Source: Streptomyces sp. WMMB 322
GTDB lineage: Bacteria; Actinomycetota; Actinomycetes; Streptomycetales; Streptomycetaceae
Length of the DNA stretch: 64,000 nt
Reading direction: 5' to 3'
Assembly (NCBI RefSeq): GCF_900090145.1
Contig: NZ_FMHI01000019.1
Location: 62,001 to 126,000, forward strand
The position numbers were made by a program, and so were the translations under genes. The notes under the pieces were generated by a model, which searched no databases, was not told where the DNA came from, and worked only from the letters and a program-made list of their open reading frames with translations. Positions 52,350 to 61,509 of the stretch are shown here, in pieces; the first letter of the stretch is position 1; the number at the start of each line of letters is the position of its first letter.

Positions 52350-53735
52350 TTGCAGGACGAGCACCGAATCAACGAACTCCCGGTCATCAACCCCGCGACC
52401 GAGGAACTGATCACCACCGTGACCGCCGCCGGCCCGGCCGACGTCGACACCGCCGTGCGGCGGGCGGCGAACGCGCAGACCACGTGGGCCGCGCTGGCTC
52501 CCGGCGAACGCGCCCGGCTGCTGCGCCGGTTCGCCGTCACCGTTGACGAACACCTGGAGGAACTGGCCGCGCTGGAGGTCCAGGAGGCCGGACACCCCGT
52601 CGGCAACGCCCGTTTCGAGGCGGGCAACGTCCGCGATCTCCTCGACTACGCCGCCGGCGGCGTGGAGCGGCTCACCGGCCGCCAGATCCCCGTCGCGGGA
52701 GGCATCGACGTCACCTTCGCCGAACCCCTCGGCGTCGTCGCCGTCATCGCCCCCTGGAACTTCCCCATGCCGGTCGCTGCGTGGGGGACGGCCCCGGCGC
52801 TGGCCGCGGGCAACGCGGTCGTGCTCAAGCCCGCCGAGACCACACCGCTGACCGCGCTGCGGCTGGCCGGACTCGCCCTGGAGGCGGGCCTTCCCGAAGG
52901 GCTCTTCCAAGTGCTGCCCGGGGAGGGGCCGGTGGCCGGCACCGCGCTGGTCGAGCACCCGAAGGTGGCCAAGGTGGTCTTCACCGGCTCGACCGCGGTC
53001 GGCAAGGACATCATGGCCAGGTGTGCGGCGAGCGTGAAGCCCGTGACCCTCGAACTCGGCGGCAAGAGCCCCAACATCGTCTTCGCCGACGCCGATCTCG
53101 CACTGGCCGCCACCGCCGCTCCCGGCTCGTTCCTGGACAACACGGGCCAGGACTGCTGCGCCCGCAGCCGCATCCTCGTGCAGCGCGAGGTCTACGACCG
53201 GTTCCTGGAACTGCTGGACCCCGCGGTGAAGACGTTCACGGCCGGCGACCCGAACGACCCGTCGACGCAGATGGGCCCGCTGATCTCGCAGCGCCAGCGG
53301 GAACGCGTGCGCGGCTACGTCCCCGAGGACGAGCCCGCCCTCATCCGGGGAGAGGTCCCCGACGGGAAGGGCTTCTGGTATCCGGCCACCGTCCTGGAGG
53401 GGCGTCCCGGCGACCGGCTCAGTGCCGAGGAGATCTTCGGACCGGTCGCCGTGGCCATCCCCTTCGAGGACGAGGAGGAGGCCGTCCGCATCGCCAACGA
53501 CACCCAGTACGGCCTGTCGGGATCGATCTGGACGCGTGACGTGGGCCGGGCGCTGCGCGTCTCGCGAGCGGTGGCGGCGGGCAACCTGTCCGTCAACTCC
53601 CACAGTGCCGTGCGCTACACGACCCCCTTCGGCGGCTACAAGCAGTCGGGGCTGGGCCGTGAACTCGGCCCCGATGCGCTCGCCGCCTTCACCGAGACCA
53701 AGAACGTCTTCATCAGTACGGAGGAACAGCCGTGA
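52350..53735 (+). CDS. NAD(P)-dependent aldehyde dehydrogenase
   Basis: A 461-residue ALDH with APWNFPMPVAAW (cofactor loop), general base Glu235 in LELGGKSPN and nucleophile Cys269 in NTGQDCCARSR. The start is TTG with GAGGAACGG upstream, nine bases after the synthetase stop. In the inferred pathway it oxidises gamma-glutamyl-aminoaldehyde to the acid. Its stop overlaps the SDR start by four bases, so the three genes form one tight operon. Confidence 0.93.
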   Translation: MQDEHRINELPVINPATEELITTVTAAGPADVDTAVRRAANAQTTWAALAPGERARLLRRFAVTVDEHLEELAALEVQEAGHPVGNARFEAGNVRDLLDYAAGGVERLTGRQIPVAGGIDVTFAEPLGVVAVIAPWNFPMPVAAWGTAPALAAGNAVVLKPAETTPLTALRLAGLALEAGLPEGLFQVLPGEGPVAGTALVEHPKVAKVVFTGSTAVGKDIMARCAASVKPVTLELGGKSPNIVFADADLALAATAAPGSFLDNTGQDCCARSRILVQREVYDRFLELLDPAVKTFTAGDPNDPSTQMGPLISQRQRERVRGYVPEDEPALIRGEVPDGKGFWYPATVLEGRPGDRLSAEEIFGPVAVAIPFEDEEEAVRIANDTQYGLSGSIWTRDVGRALRVSRAVAAGNLSVNSHSAVRYTTPFGGYKQSGLGRELGPDALAAFTETKNVFISTEEQP

Positions 53736-54538
53736 CCGAATCGCTCACCGGCGCCGAGGGAGCAGCGCCGCAGTGCCGCCGCCTGACCGGACGCACAGCC
53801 GTCGTGACGGGTGCGGGCAGTGGTATCGGCCTCGCGTCCGCGCGGCGTCTCGCCTCGGAGGGCGCCAACGTGGTCTGCGCCGACGTCGACGACGAACGCG
53901 GCAAGAGCGTGGCGGAAGAGACCGGCGGCCTGTACGTGGAGACGGACGTCACCGACTCCGCTCAGGTCGAGGCGCTCTTCCGCACCGCTCACGAGATGTA
54001 CGGCTCCGTCGACATCGCCTTCAACAACGCCGGCATCTCGCCTCCCGACGACGACTCGATCCTCACCACCGGCATCGACGCGTGGCAGCGCGTGCAGCAG
54101 GTGAACCTCACCTCGGTCTATCTGTGCTGCAAGCACGCCATCCCGTACATGCAGCGGCAGGGACGCGGCTCGATCATCAACACCGCCTCGTTCGTCGCCG
54201 TGATGGGCGCGGCCACCTCCCAGATCAGCTACACGGCGTCCAAGGGCGGTGTGCTCGCGATGTCCCGGGAGCTGGGCGTCCAGTTCGCGCGGGAGGGCAT
54301 CAGGGTCAACGCCCTCTGCCCGGGGCCCGTCAACACGCCATTGCTGAAGGAGCTGTTCGCCAAGGACCCGCAGCGGGCCCAGCGCCGGCTCGTGCACGTA
54401 CCGCCGGGCCGCTTCGCGGAACCGGAGGAGATCGCCGCCGCCGTCGCCTTCCTGGCCAGCGACGACTCCTCGTTCGTGAACGCGACGGACTTCATGGTGG
54501 ACGGCGGGATCTCCGGCGCGTACGTGACGCCCGTCTGA
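53732..54538 (+). CDS. Short-chain dehydrogenase/reductase
   Basis: A 268-residue SDR: cofactor motif TGAGSGIGLAS, NNAGIS, catalytic Ser/Tyr/Lys in NTAS and YTASKGG, and C-terminal VNATDFMVDGG. The Asp in CADVDDE after beta-2 favours NAD over NADP. The GTG overlaps the ALDH stop (GTGA) and has GGAGG upstream. In the amine module it could oxidise the alcohol group of gamma-glutamylethanolamide to the aldehyde used by the ALDH. That role is inferred from position only. Confidence 0.9.
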   Translation: MTESLTGAEGAAPQCRRLTGRTAVVTGAGSGIGLASARRLASEGANVVCADVDDERGKSVAEETGGLYVETDVTDSAQVEALFRTAHEMYGSVDIAFNNAGISPPDDDSILTTGIDAWQRVQQVNLTSVYLCCKHAIPYMQRQGRGSIINTASFVAVMGAATSQISYTASKGGVLAMSRELGVQFAREGIRVNALCPGPVNTPLLKELFAKDPQRAQRRLVHVPPGRFAEPEEIAAAVAFLASDDSSFVNATDFMVDGGISGAYVTPV

Positions 54539-54602
54539 TCGCGTCCTCCACCGGGACGTCCCGGGCCGGGCGGTGCCCGTGTGATTCGTACACACGTTGC
54601 CC

Positions 54603-54608
54603 TACAGT
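54603..54608 (+). promoter_or_regulatory. -10 box of a probable leaderless promoter
   Basis: TACAGT lies seven bases before the GTG at 54616, with no ribosome-binding site. Confidence 0.45.
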
Positions 54609-54615
54609 GCGATGC

Positions 54616-55461
54616 GTGAGCATGACGACGCCGCCCGGCTGGTATCCCGATCCCGACCCCGCGCAGAGGGACAACTCGCCCTCTGCGGAACGCTGGTGGG
54701 ACGGCGCCTGCTGGACCGGGCAGACCCGCACCAGGGCGGCCGTGCGCGGCCCGCTCGTCGCGGGCGTCGTCGGTGCGGCCGTGCTCGCAGCCGCCCTCGT
54801 CGTCAGCGTTGTTCTGGCCTTCGGCACCGCTCCGGGGTCCGGCCTCGCACGCGACGAGGCGGGAGCGGGTGACTCCGACAGCCCCGGCCCGCCCGACGAC
54901 GACGGGGGCCCGCCGGGGGCGGACCCGGAAGCGCCGGACTCACCGGACGGCGACGTTCCCGCCACCGGAGTCGACCTGCCGGTCCTGAAGGGCTGGGACC
55001 ACGACCCGTTCGGGCCGATGGTCACCACCGGGGAGTACAAGTGCCCCGGAAGCAAGGAGGAGAGCTGCCTGCGCGGCTCGTCCGTCATCATCGTCGCGCC
55101 CGGCGGCACCGCCGGGGCCGAGGAGACCGCCAAGAGCGACATCGGGCGGTTCGCCGAACTCGCCTACAGCAAGAGCACTTACGGCGGAATCACCTCGCAC
55201 GAGGCGATCGCCTCCGAGAAGACCTCGGTGGCCGGCCAGGATGCGTACCGGGTGCGCTGGAAGATCGTCAACCGCACCAAGCCCGACGCCTACGTCGAGT
55301 CCGTCGCCTTCCGGCACCCCGACGGATCGGGGGAGATGCTGCTGCTGCGCACCGGCTTCGACATCGCGAAGTCGGCTCCGCCGCTGAGCGACATGGACAA
55401 GCTGGCGGAAGGCGTCACCGAGGGCGACCCCGGAGAGGACGGCCGCGGCAAGGACGTCTGA
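54616..55461 (+). CDS. DUF2510 membrane protein
   Basis: A 281-residue protein that begins with a DUF2510 motif (PPGWYPDPDPAQ ... RWWDGACWTGQ), then one membrane helix (LVAGVVGAAVLAAALVVSVV), an acidic Pro/Gly/Asp-rich linker and an exported domain with two cysteines (KCPGSKEESCLRG). The function of this family is unknown. GTG at 54616 or ATG at 54622; the first is 7 bases from a TACAGT box with no ribosome-binding site. A CCGGGACGTCCCGG palindrome at 54551 may end the operon upstream. Confidence 0.82.
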   Translation: MSMTTPPGWYPDPDPAQRDNSPSAERWWDGACWTGQTRTRAAVRGPLVAGVVGAAVLAAALVVSVVLAFGTAPGSGLARDEAGAGDSDSPGPPDDDGGPPGADPEAPDSPDGDVPATGVDLPVLKGWDHDPFGPMVTTGEYKCPGSKEESCLRGSSVIIVAPGGTAGAEETAKSDIGRFAELAYSKSTYGGITSHEAIASEKTSVAGQDAYRVRWKIVNRTKPDAYVESVAFRHPDGSGEMLLLRTGFDIAKSAPPLSDMDKLAEGVTEGDPGEDGRGKDV

Positions 55462-55634
55462 GAAGCCTCAGCCCGCTCGCCGCCCGCCGCCCGACAAGAC
55501 CTCGGATCAGCACAGTTGAGGGTGCGTGCACGGCAGTCGGGGCGGTGCGGGCACGGGTTCACCGTCACCCCGTGACGAGTCCCCCTCCGCTGCCCGCCGC
55601 GGCAGCCGGGCAACCTCCGCAGCCCCCGCGGCCC

Positions 55635-56846
55635 TCAGAGGAACGTGTGCCCCTCGCCCCGGTACGTCGGGAAGGAACCCGTGACCCGGTCGCCCTCGAT
55701 CGCGTGCAGCGTGTCGAACCGCTCGCACAGCTCGCCCGCCTTGGCGTGCCGGAACCACACCCGGTCTCCGACCAGAAGGTCGTCGGCGGGCGGGCCGAGC
55801 AGCGGTGTCTGCACCTCGCCCGCTCCCTCCTGCCTGTCGTAGCGCAGGCCCTCCGGCAGGTAGGGCTGCGGCAGCCGGTCCGGGCCGGGCGCCCCGGAGG
55901 CCGGATAGCCGCCGCCCAGAACCGTCACCACGCCCACGCCGGGCCTGCGTACGACCGGCAGGGCGAACAGCGCGGCAGGACGCCCGCTGAACGATGTGTA
56001 GTGGTCGAACAGGCGCGGCACGAACAGGCCGGAGCCCGCCGCGATCTCCGTGACGGCCTCCTCGGCCGCCGTGTGCTGCACGCTTCCCGTGCCGCCCCCG
56101 TTGACGAGTTCCAGGTCCGGGGCGACACCGCGCACCGCACGCACCGCTGCCGCCCGGCGTGCCGCCAGCTCCCGTCCGGCCGCCGCCTGCATGAGCCGGA
56201 CGCCGCGCGAGCGCGCCCAGTTGCCCGGTGCGGCGTCGCCGACGCCCGCGATGTGCCCCTCGTAGGCCATCAGTCCGGTGAGGCGGAAGCCCTTGCGGCG
56301 GGCGACCGAGCGGGCGAGCTCCGCGAGCCGCGCCGGGGAGTGCAGCGGTGAGCGGCGCGCACCGATCCGCACCCGGCCGCCCAAGAGCCGCAGGGAGGTG
56401 TCGAGTTCGAGACAGACCCGGATCTCCTGTGTGCCGCCGTCCCTCGCGGAGTCGATCAGATCCAGCTGGGCGGTGTCGTCCACCATCACCGTCACGGACC
56501 GGGCGAGCTTCGGGTCCGCGGCGAGTTCGGCGAAGCCGGAACGGTCCGCGGAGGGGTAGGCCAGCAGCACGTCGTCGATTCCGGAGCGCGCCAGCCACAG
56601 GGACTCGGCGAGCGTGAAGGACAGCACCCCGGCGAAGCCCTCCCGGGAGAGCACCCGCTCCAACAGGGCCCTGCAGCGCACGGACTTGCTGGCCACACGG
56701 ACCGGCTTGCCGCGCGCCCGGCGCACCAGGTCGGCGGCGTTCGCGTCGAACGCCTCCAGGTCGACGACGGCCAGCGGCGGGTCCAGATGGGCCGTCGCAC
56801 GGTCGTAGCGGGCGCGGTCGGCTGGGTCTGAGGTGGCGTCGGGCAC
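55635..56846 (-). CDS. PLP-dependent alanine racemase-fold enzyme (amino acid deaminase/aldolase)
   Basis: A 403-residue fold-III PLP enzyme. The cofactor lysine is Lys54 in VRVASKSVRC. LTGLMAYEGHIAG and the C-terminal DSD1-like domain (VGDRVWFRHAKAGELCERFD) place it with D-serine dehydratase/D-threonine aldolase-like proteins. The substrate is not clear. The GTG at 56846 is taken because homologues begin shortly before RARYDRATAHLD. No strong ribosome-binding site is seen and ATG 56891 is an alternative. No pathway genes flank it. Confidence 0.82.
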   Translation of the reverse strand: MPDATSDPADRARYDRATAHLDPPLAVVDLEAFDANAADLVRRARGKPVRVASKSVRCRALLERVLSREGFAGVLSFTLAESLWLARSGIDDVLLAYPSADRSGFAELAADPKLARSVTVMVDDTAQLDLIDSARDGGTQEIRVCLELDTSLRLLGGRVRIGARRSPLHSPARLAELARSVARRKGFRLTGLMAYEGHIAGVGDAAPGNWARSRGVRLMQAAAGRELAARRAAAVRAVRGVAPDLELVNGGGTGSVQHTAAEEAVTEIAAGSGLFVPRLFDHYTSFSGRPAALFALPVVRRPGVGVVTVLGGGYPASGAPGPDRLPQPYLPEGLRYDRQEGAGEVQTPLLGPPADDLLVGDRVWFRHAKAGELCERFDTLHAIEGDRVTGSFPTYRGEGHTFL

Positions 56847-57044
56847 CCGGGCAGCTTGCCAGAGCGAAGCCGTGCAGGACAGCCCTGCCATGTGCCCGAC
56901 CGGGTTGCCGGAACCACCAGTTCGCCCCGTAGAGTGACGGCCGCACGCTGCCACGAGTCTGGACCAGCGGCGTGCTGTCCGATACGAACCGGCATGCCCC
57001 GAAAGGGATCGTGTGGGGTGGCACTGCGCGCGGGAGGGGTGCAG

Positions 57045-58397
57045 ATGAGCACTGATGCCGACCGCACACACCCGCCGGACCCCTCACCGGACTCATATCG
57101 CGGACGCCCCAAGGTCCCGCCGCAGCCCGCTTTTCCCCCGCGCCCCTCTGCCCCTCCGCGCCCCTCCGCCCCTCCGCGCCGGGGCGCGCACGTGGAGCAC
57201 TCCCAGAGAGACGAGCCCACCGCACACATGCCGCACGACACGGAATCGGACGCGTCCAGGCCCTCCGAGCCGGAGGCCGCGTCCGCCCCGTCGGACAGAA
57301 CTGCCGACTCCCCGTCCGGTGCGCCGCGCCTTCCCCGTTCCGCGGCGATACCCCAGCCTCCGCCGCCCAAGGGGGAGCCGCTGGCCTTCGGAACGGCACG
57401 GCGCACGATGCCCGCCTCCGACGCCGGCGGGCAGACCCGCGGCGCCGGCCCGGCGCCGGGCGAACACCCCCGCGGCGGCGGCCTCTCCGCGCCGCTTCCC
57501 CCTGCGGGCGCCGTACCGTCCCAGCGTCCGCCGGAGTTTCCCGGAACGGCCGGGAGTCCGCTGCCTCCGCGGCCGCCCGGCGTTCCCGAATCCGGGCCTC
57601 CCACATGGCACTTGCCGCCCGTCGGCGACAAGCCGGCACACCACAGGCCCGCGCCGCGGACCGTCGTCGCCGCCGTCTGCCTCGTCCTGGGTGTGGGGCT
57701 GCTGGGCGGAGCCGCGGCCGGTACTTTCCTCACCGACGATCCGGGCCGACAGGCCGCCAGCGAGGGCTCGTTCGACGAGATGCGTGCCGCCTGGCACAAC
57801 CATTCGGTCGACGAGCTCTTCCCCCGCGTCCTCGAGGGCAAGGGCGCCGGCCCCGGCGGAGCCGACCGCCGCTGGCTCCGCGTCGCCGTCGCCCCCGACT
57901 CCAACTGCCGTGAAGCGTTCGACCCGTTGCTGGCCAAGGCCCTCCGGCCCGTCGGCTGCAGCCGGCTCGTACGCGCCACCTACGCGGACGAGACGACCAG
58001 CTCCGTGACGACCGTCGGACTGCTCTTCACCCGCTCCGAGGGCGCGGGAATGCGGGCGCTCCGCAAGCGGTTCGCCGTCGAGAACCTCAGCGAGCGCACC
58101 GATCTGATGCCCCGTCCGTACGGCTCACGCGGCACCGTCTCCGCCGACTTCGGGGACGCGCAGCGTGCCAGCTGGACGATACGGGTGCTCTCCGACGCTC
58201 CCGTCGTCGTCTACGCGGTCAGCGGTTTCGCGGACGGACGGATCGTCAGCGACCCGCAGGCCGCCGCGGAAGCGACCGAGAACGGCGAGACCTCGGCGGC
58301 CGCGCAGGCCGGACTCGGCCACGACGCACAGGGCATCGCGGACCGCATCGAGCGCCGGCTGCGCAACGCGGCGGGGGAGAAAGAGGACGACCAGTGA
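57045..58397 (+). CDS. Proline-rich single-pass membrane protein
   Basis: A 450-residue protein. Residues 1 to about 200 are Pro/Arg/Ser-rich with tandem PPRPSAPPRP units and likely disordered in the cytoplasm. One membrane helix follows (VVAAVCLVLGVGLLGGAAAG), then an exported domain of about 220 residues with two cysteines (DSNCREAF, PVGCSRL). No family is recognised with confidence. ATG with GGAGGGG six bases upstream. It overlaps the mycosin-like protease gene by four bases (GTGA), so the two are translationally coupled and probably act together. Confidence 0.8.
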   Translation: MSTDADRTHPPDPSPDSYRGRPKVPPQPAFPPRPSAPPRPSAPPRRGAHVEHSQRDEPTAHMPHDTESDASRPSEPEAASAPSDRTADSPSGAPRLPRSAAIPQPPPPKGEPLAFGTARRTMPASDAGGQTRGAGPAPGEHPRGGGLSAPLPPAGAVPSQRPPEFPGTAGSPLPPRPPGVPESGPPTWHLPPVGDKPAHHRPAPRTVVAAVCLVLGVGLLGGAAAGTFLTDDPGRQAASEGSFDEMRAAWHNHSVDELFPRVLEGKGAGPGGADRRWLRVAVAPDSNCREAFDPLLAKALRPVGCSRLVRATYADETTSSVTTVGLLFTRSEGAGMRALRKRFAVENLSERTDLMPRPYGSRGTVSADFGDAQRASWTIRVLSDAPVVVYAVSGFADGRIVSDPQAAAEATENGETSAAAQAGLGHDAQGIADRIERRLRNAAGEKEDDQ

Positions 58398-59629
58398 GGC
58401 AGACACGTCCCGCGCGGGGCCCGGTCCGGCGCAGCGGGCCGGGACGCCTGGCCGCCGCCGCACTCGCGGCGGTACTCGGCGTGCTCCCGGCAGCCGGAAG
58501 TGCACAGGCGGCCGACGGGGAGGGCGTCCAGCGCCGGCAGTGGGGCCTGAAGGCCATCCACGCGACGGAGGCCTGGAAGAGCACCAAGGGCAAGGGCGTC
58601 ACCGTCGCCGTGCTGGACACAGGAGTCGACCCCGGCCATCCCGACCTGGACGGCAGCGTGCGCAAGGGCCGTGACTTCATCCGCATGGGGGCCGAGAAGG
58701 GCGACCGCACGTGGGCCCGGCACGGCACCGCCATGGCCGGGATCATCGCCGGTCACGGCCACGGCAGGGGCGGCAAGCTCGGCGTCCTGGGCGTCGCACC
58801 GGAGGCGAAGATCCTTCCCGTCCGCGTCCTCCTCGAGGACAGCGACCCCAAGCGCAAGCGGGCCCGCAACGCCCGGGCCTCCGCGCTCGCCGACGGCATC
58901 CGCTGGGCCGCCGACAAGGGCGCGGACGTCATCAATCTCTCCCTCGGCGACGACAGCCGCTCCGCACATCCCGAGCCCCGTGAGGACGCCGCCGTGCGGT
59001 ACGCGCAGCGCCGCGGCTCCGTCGTCGTGGCGTCCGCCGGCAACGGCGGCGAGGAGGGCGACCACGTCTCCTACCCGGCCGCGTATCCCGGTGTCATCGC
59101 GGTCACGGCCGTCGACCGTCGCGGGGCGCGGGCGTCCTTCTCCACCCGCCGCTGGTACGCGACAGTCGCGGCCCCCGGCAAGGGGGTGCTGATCGCCGAC
59201 CCCGACCGGCGCTACTACGAGGGCTGGGGCACCAGCGCCGCGTCGGCGTTCGTCTCCGGTGCCGTCGCACTGGTACGGGCCGCGCACCCGGACCTCAGCC
59301 CCGCACAGATCAAGGAGCTGATCTCCGACACCGCCCGGCACACTCCGGAGGGCGGGCGCAGCGACGCGCTGGGCACCGGCGTCGTCGACCCGGCGGCAGC
59401 CATCGAGATGGGTTCGAACATCAAGCCCCGCAAGCAGCAGCCGAGCCACCCCCCGTACCGGAGCGAGTTCTTCGGCACCGGACCGGACGACGGACCGAGC
59501 GCAGGCTGGCTGGCGACCATCGCCGCTGTGCTGGGGCTGCTGCTCATCGGCGGCGCGGTGGCAGTGCACAAGGGCGTGAACCTGGAGACGCTGCGCCGCC
59601 GTACGGGCACGGGGTCGGCGGGGCACTGA
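58394..59629 (+). CDS. Mycosin-like S8 serine protease, membrane anchored
   Basis: A 411-residue subtilisin-family protease with a signal peptide (LAAAALAAVLGVLPAAGSAQ), catalytic Asp75 (AVLDTGVD), His110 (ARHGTAMAGI) and Ser281 (WGTSAASAF), then a C-terminal membrane helix (LATIAAVLGLLLIGGAVAV). This is the layout of the mycosins of type VII secretion. No EccB-E or WxG100 genes are present in the window. Start GTG overlaps the upstream stop. It acts on the outer face of the membrane. The substrate is unknown. Confidence 0.88.
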   Translation: MRQTRPARGPVRRSGPGRLAAAALAAVLGVLPAAGSAQAADGEGVQRRQWGLKAIHATEAWKSTKGKGVTVAVLDTGVDPGHPDLDGSVRKGRDFIRMGAEKGDRTWARHGTAMAGIIAGHGHGRGGKLGVLGVAPEAKILPVRVLLEDSDPKRKRARNARASALADGIRWAADKGADVINLSLGDDSRSAHPEPREDAAVRYAQRRGSVVVASAGNGGEEGDHVSYPAAYPGVIAVTAVDRRGARASFSTRRWYATVAAPGKGVLIADPDRRYYEGWGTSAASAFVSGAVALVRAAHPDLSPAQIKELISDTARHTPEGGRSDALGTGVVDPAAAIEMGSNIKPRKQQPSHPPYRSEFFGTGPDDGPSAGWLATIAAVLGLLLIGGAVAVHKGVNLETLRRRTGTGSAGH

Positions 59630-59736
59630 GCGGCGGAGGGCGGCCTGCGCTCCCCGAGGAGGGGCGGCGCCCGCCGAGAGAGCGCGCCGTACGCCCGGCC
59701 GCCGCCCCGGCGTGCGAAGCCCTGGCGGAGCGGAAC

Positions 59737-59742
59737 TAAGCT
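59737..59742 (+). promoter_or_regulatory. -10 box of a probable leaderless promoter
   Basis: TAAGCT lies seven bases before the GTG at 59750, with no ribosome-binding site. Confidence 0.45.
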
Positions 59743-59749
59743 GCCGTCC

Positions 59750-60547
59750 GTGGCACCGCTCAGGAACATCCCCGACCCCGGCTTCCCCCCCAGGGCCTTG
59801 CGGCCCGGGAGGTACCCCCATGCCGACACCGGCGCGGCCGACCCGGTCCTCGCCGAGGCGCTCGCCGCCTGGCGGGCCGGCCCCGGGGAGCCGGGCGCCG
59901 AGCAGCGCGTGCTCGAAGCGCTCGCGGGGGCGCGGCTGCTGGTTCCCGTCGTCGCCGTGCTGGGCGAGAGCAGCGTCGACGAGTCCGGGCTGCTGCGCGA
60001 CAAGTCGAGCGACATGGCCGTCCCCACCCTCACCGCTCCCGGCGGACGCAGGGCCCTGCCCGCGTTCACGAGCACCGAGGCCCTGGCCCGCTGGAACGCG
60101 GAGGCGCGGCCCGTGGCCGTACCGCTGCGGCAGGCGCTTCGGGCGCTCGCGCAGGAGCAGGCCGACACCCTCGTCCTGGACCTCGCCGGGCCCGTGACGT
60201 ATCAGCTCACCGGCGCCGCGCTGCGAGCGCTCGCCGAGGGCCGCACCAGCACCGACCCCGCCGCCGACCCGCAGGTCAAGGACGCATTGCGCGCCCTGCT
60301 CGCGGCCGAGCCCGACGTGATGGCCGCCCATCTCGCGCCCGGCGGCCCCGGCACCGGCGCCACCCTCGCGCTGACCCTCACCACGGACGCCGCCGCCGAC
60401 GCCGCGGGGGCCGCCGGGACCGTGCGGAGGCTGGCCGGTGCACTCGCGTCCGACGAGACGCTGCGCTCACGTCTCGCCGGGGGACTCGAACTGGCGCTGC
60501 TCCCGCCCGGCAGCTCCCTGCCCGGGGACGCTCTCCACCGGCGCTGA
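59750..60547 (+). CDS. SseB-family protein
   Basis: A 265-residue soluble protein with an SseB N-terminal domain (VLEALAGARLLVPVVAV, LPAFTSTEALARWN). Biochemical role unknown. SseB-like proteins are often linked to secretion or enhanced serine-sensitivity phenotypes in other bacteria, which does not fix a role here. It follows the mycosin-like gene by 120 bases but has its own predicted leaderless promoter. The second half is Ala/Leu-rich and helical. Confidence 0.85.
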   Translation: MAPLRNIPDPGFPPRALRPGRYPHADTGAADPVLAEALAAWRAGPGEPGAEQRVLEALAGARLLVPVVAVLGESSVDESGLLRDKSSDMAVPTLTAPGGRRALPAFTSTEALARWNAEARPVAVPLRQALRALAQEQADTLVLDLAGPVTYQLTGAALRALAEGRTSTDPAADPQVKDALRALLAAEPDVMAAHLAPGGPGTGATLALTLTTDAAADAAGAAGTVRRLAGALASDETLRSRLAGGLELALLPPGSSLPGDALHRR

Positions 60548-60725
60548 CGGTGTCACCCCGTACAAGGCGGTGTCGCCCCCGTACAAGGCGGCGCCGAAGT
60601 GCCCCCGGCCGCCGCGAGACCGCCCGTGCGGACGCTGCCGTCAGGGCGCCTCCCACTCGACATGCGGGCCCGCCGCAGCCGTCGGAGGATGGTGAAACGA
60701 CCATTCCCGACGTGTCAGGAGTGCC

Positions 60726-61463
60726 ATGTCGACCGAGACGGAGCTGCAGTCCACTGCGGCGGAATTCCTGGGAACCCTGGTCCTCGTGTTCTTCGCGGTG
60801 GGTGCCACGGTGCTGTCGGGCGAGTACATCGGCACGCTCGGCATCGCCCTCACGTTCGGGTTCACGCTGCTCGCCCTGGCCTACGTCTTCGGGCCGGTCT
60901 CCGGCGCCCACGTGAACCCCGCGGTCACCCTCGGGATGGTGGCGGCCAAGCGCATGGACCTGCCGACCGCGGTCAGGTACTGGATCGCACAGATCGCCGG
61001 CGCCATCGCGGGCGCCGCGCTGCTCTTCCTGCTCGCCAAGCAGGTTCCGGGCCTTCAGACCAGCGGCAGCTTCGGCAGCAACGGCTTCGGTGACCGCTCC
61101 GCTGTCCAGCTCAACCTCGGGGGCGCGTTCCTGGCCGAACTGCTCATGACCGCCCTGCTCGTCTACGTCTACCTGTGCATGACCCACAAGGTGACGATCG
61201 CGGGCTTCGGAGGGATCCCCATCGGTCTCACGCTGGCCGTGGTCAGCCTGCTCGGCATCCCGCTGACGGGAGCCTCGGTCAATCCGGCCCGCAGCCTGGG
61301 CCCGGCCATCTTCGCCGGCGGTGCCGCGCTGACCCAGTTCTGGCTGTTCCTCGTGGCCCCGCTCGTGGGCGGCCTGCTCGCGGCGGTGGTGCACCGCATC
61401 ACGCACCCGCCGGCCGGCGCGGAACTGCACAGGCACCTTCAGCCTTCGGGGTCCCCCCGCTGA
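60726..61463 (+). CDS. Aquaporin-family (MIP) channel
   Basis: A 245-residue MIP channel with six helices and NPA motifs at 64-66 and 186-188. By alignment to AqpZ the selectivity-filter positions are Phe44, Ser174, Ala183 and Arg189. The filter His of water-specific aquaporins is replaced by Ser, and the Gly/Phe of glycerol channels is absent. The permeant is therefore uncertain. ATG with AGGAG upstream. It is separate from the glycerol operon. Confidence 0.9.
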   Translation: MSTETELQSTAAEFLGTLVLVFFAVGATVLSGEYIGTLGIALTFGFTLLALAYVFGPVSGAHVNPAVTLGMVAAKRMDLPTAVRYWIAQIAGAIAGAALLFLLAKQVPGLQTSGSFGSNGFGDRSAVQLNLGGAFLAELLMTALLVYVYLCMTHKVTIAGFGGIPIGLTLAVVSLLGIPLTGASVNPARSLGPAIFAGGAALTQFWLFLVAPLVGGLLAAVVHRITHPPAGAELHRHLQPSGSPR

Positions 61464-61509
61464 CCGGCCGCCACCGGCCCGCCGGGCTTCGTCCCCTTGC
61501 TCGTGCCCG

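Noticed and set aside
57045..60547. A complete type VII secretion system
   Set aside because: Only a mycosin-like protease, a membrane protein and an SseB protein are present. EccB, EccC, EccD, EccE and WxG100 proteins are not in the window.
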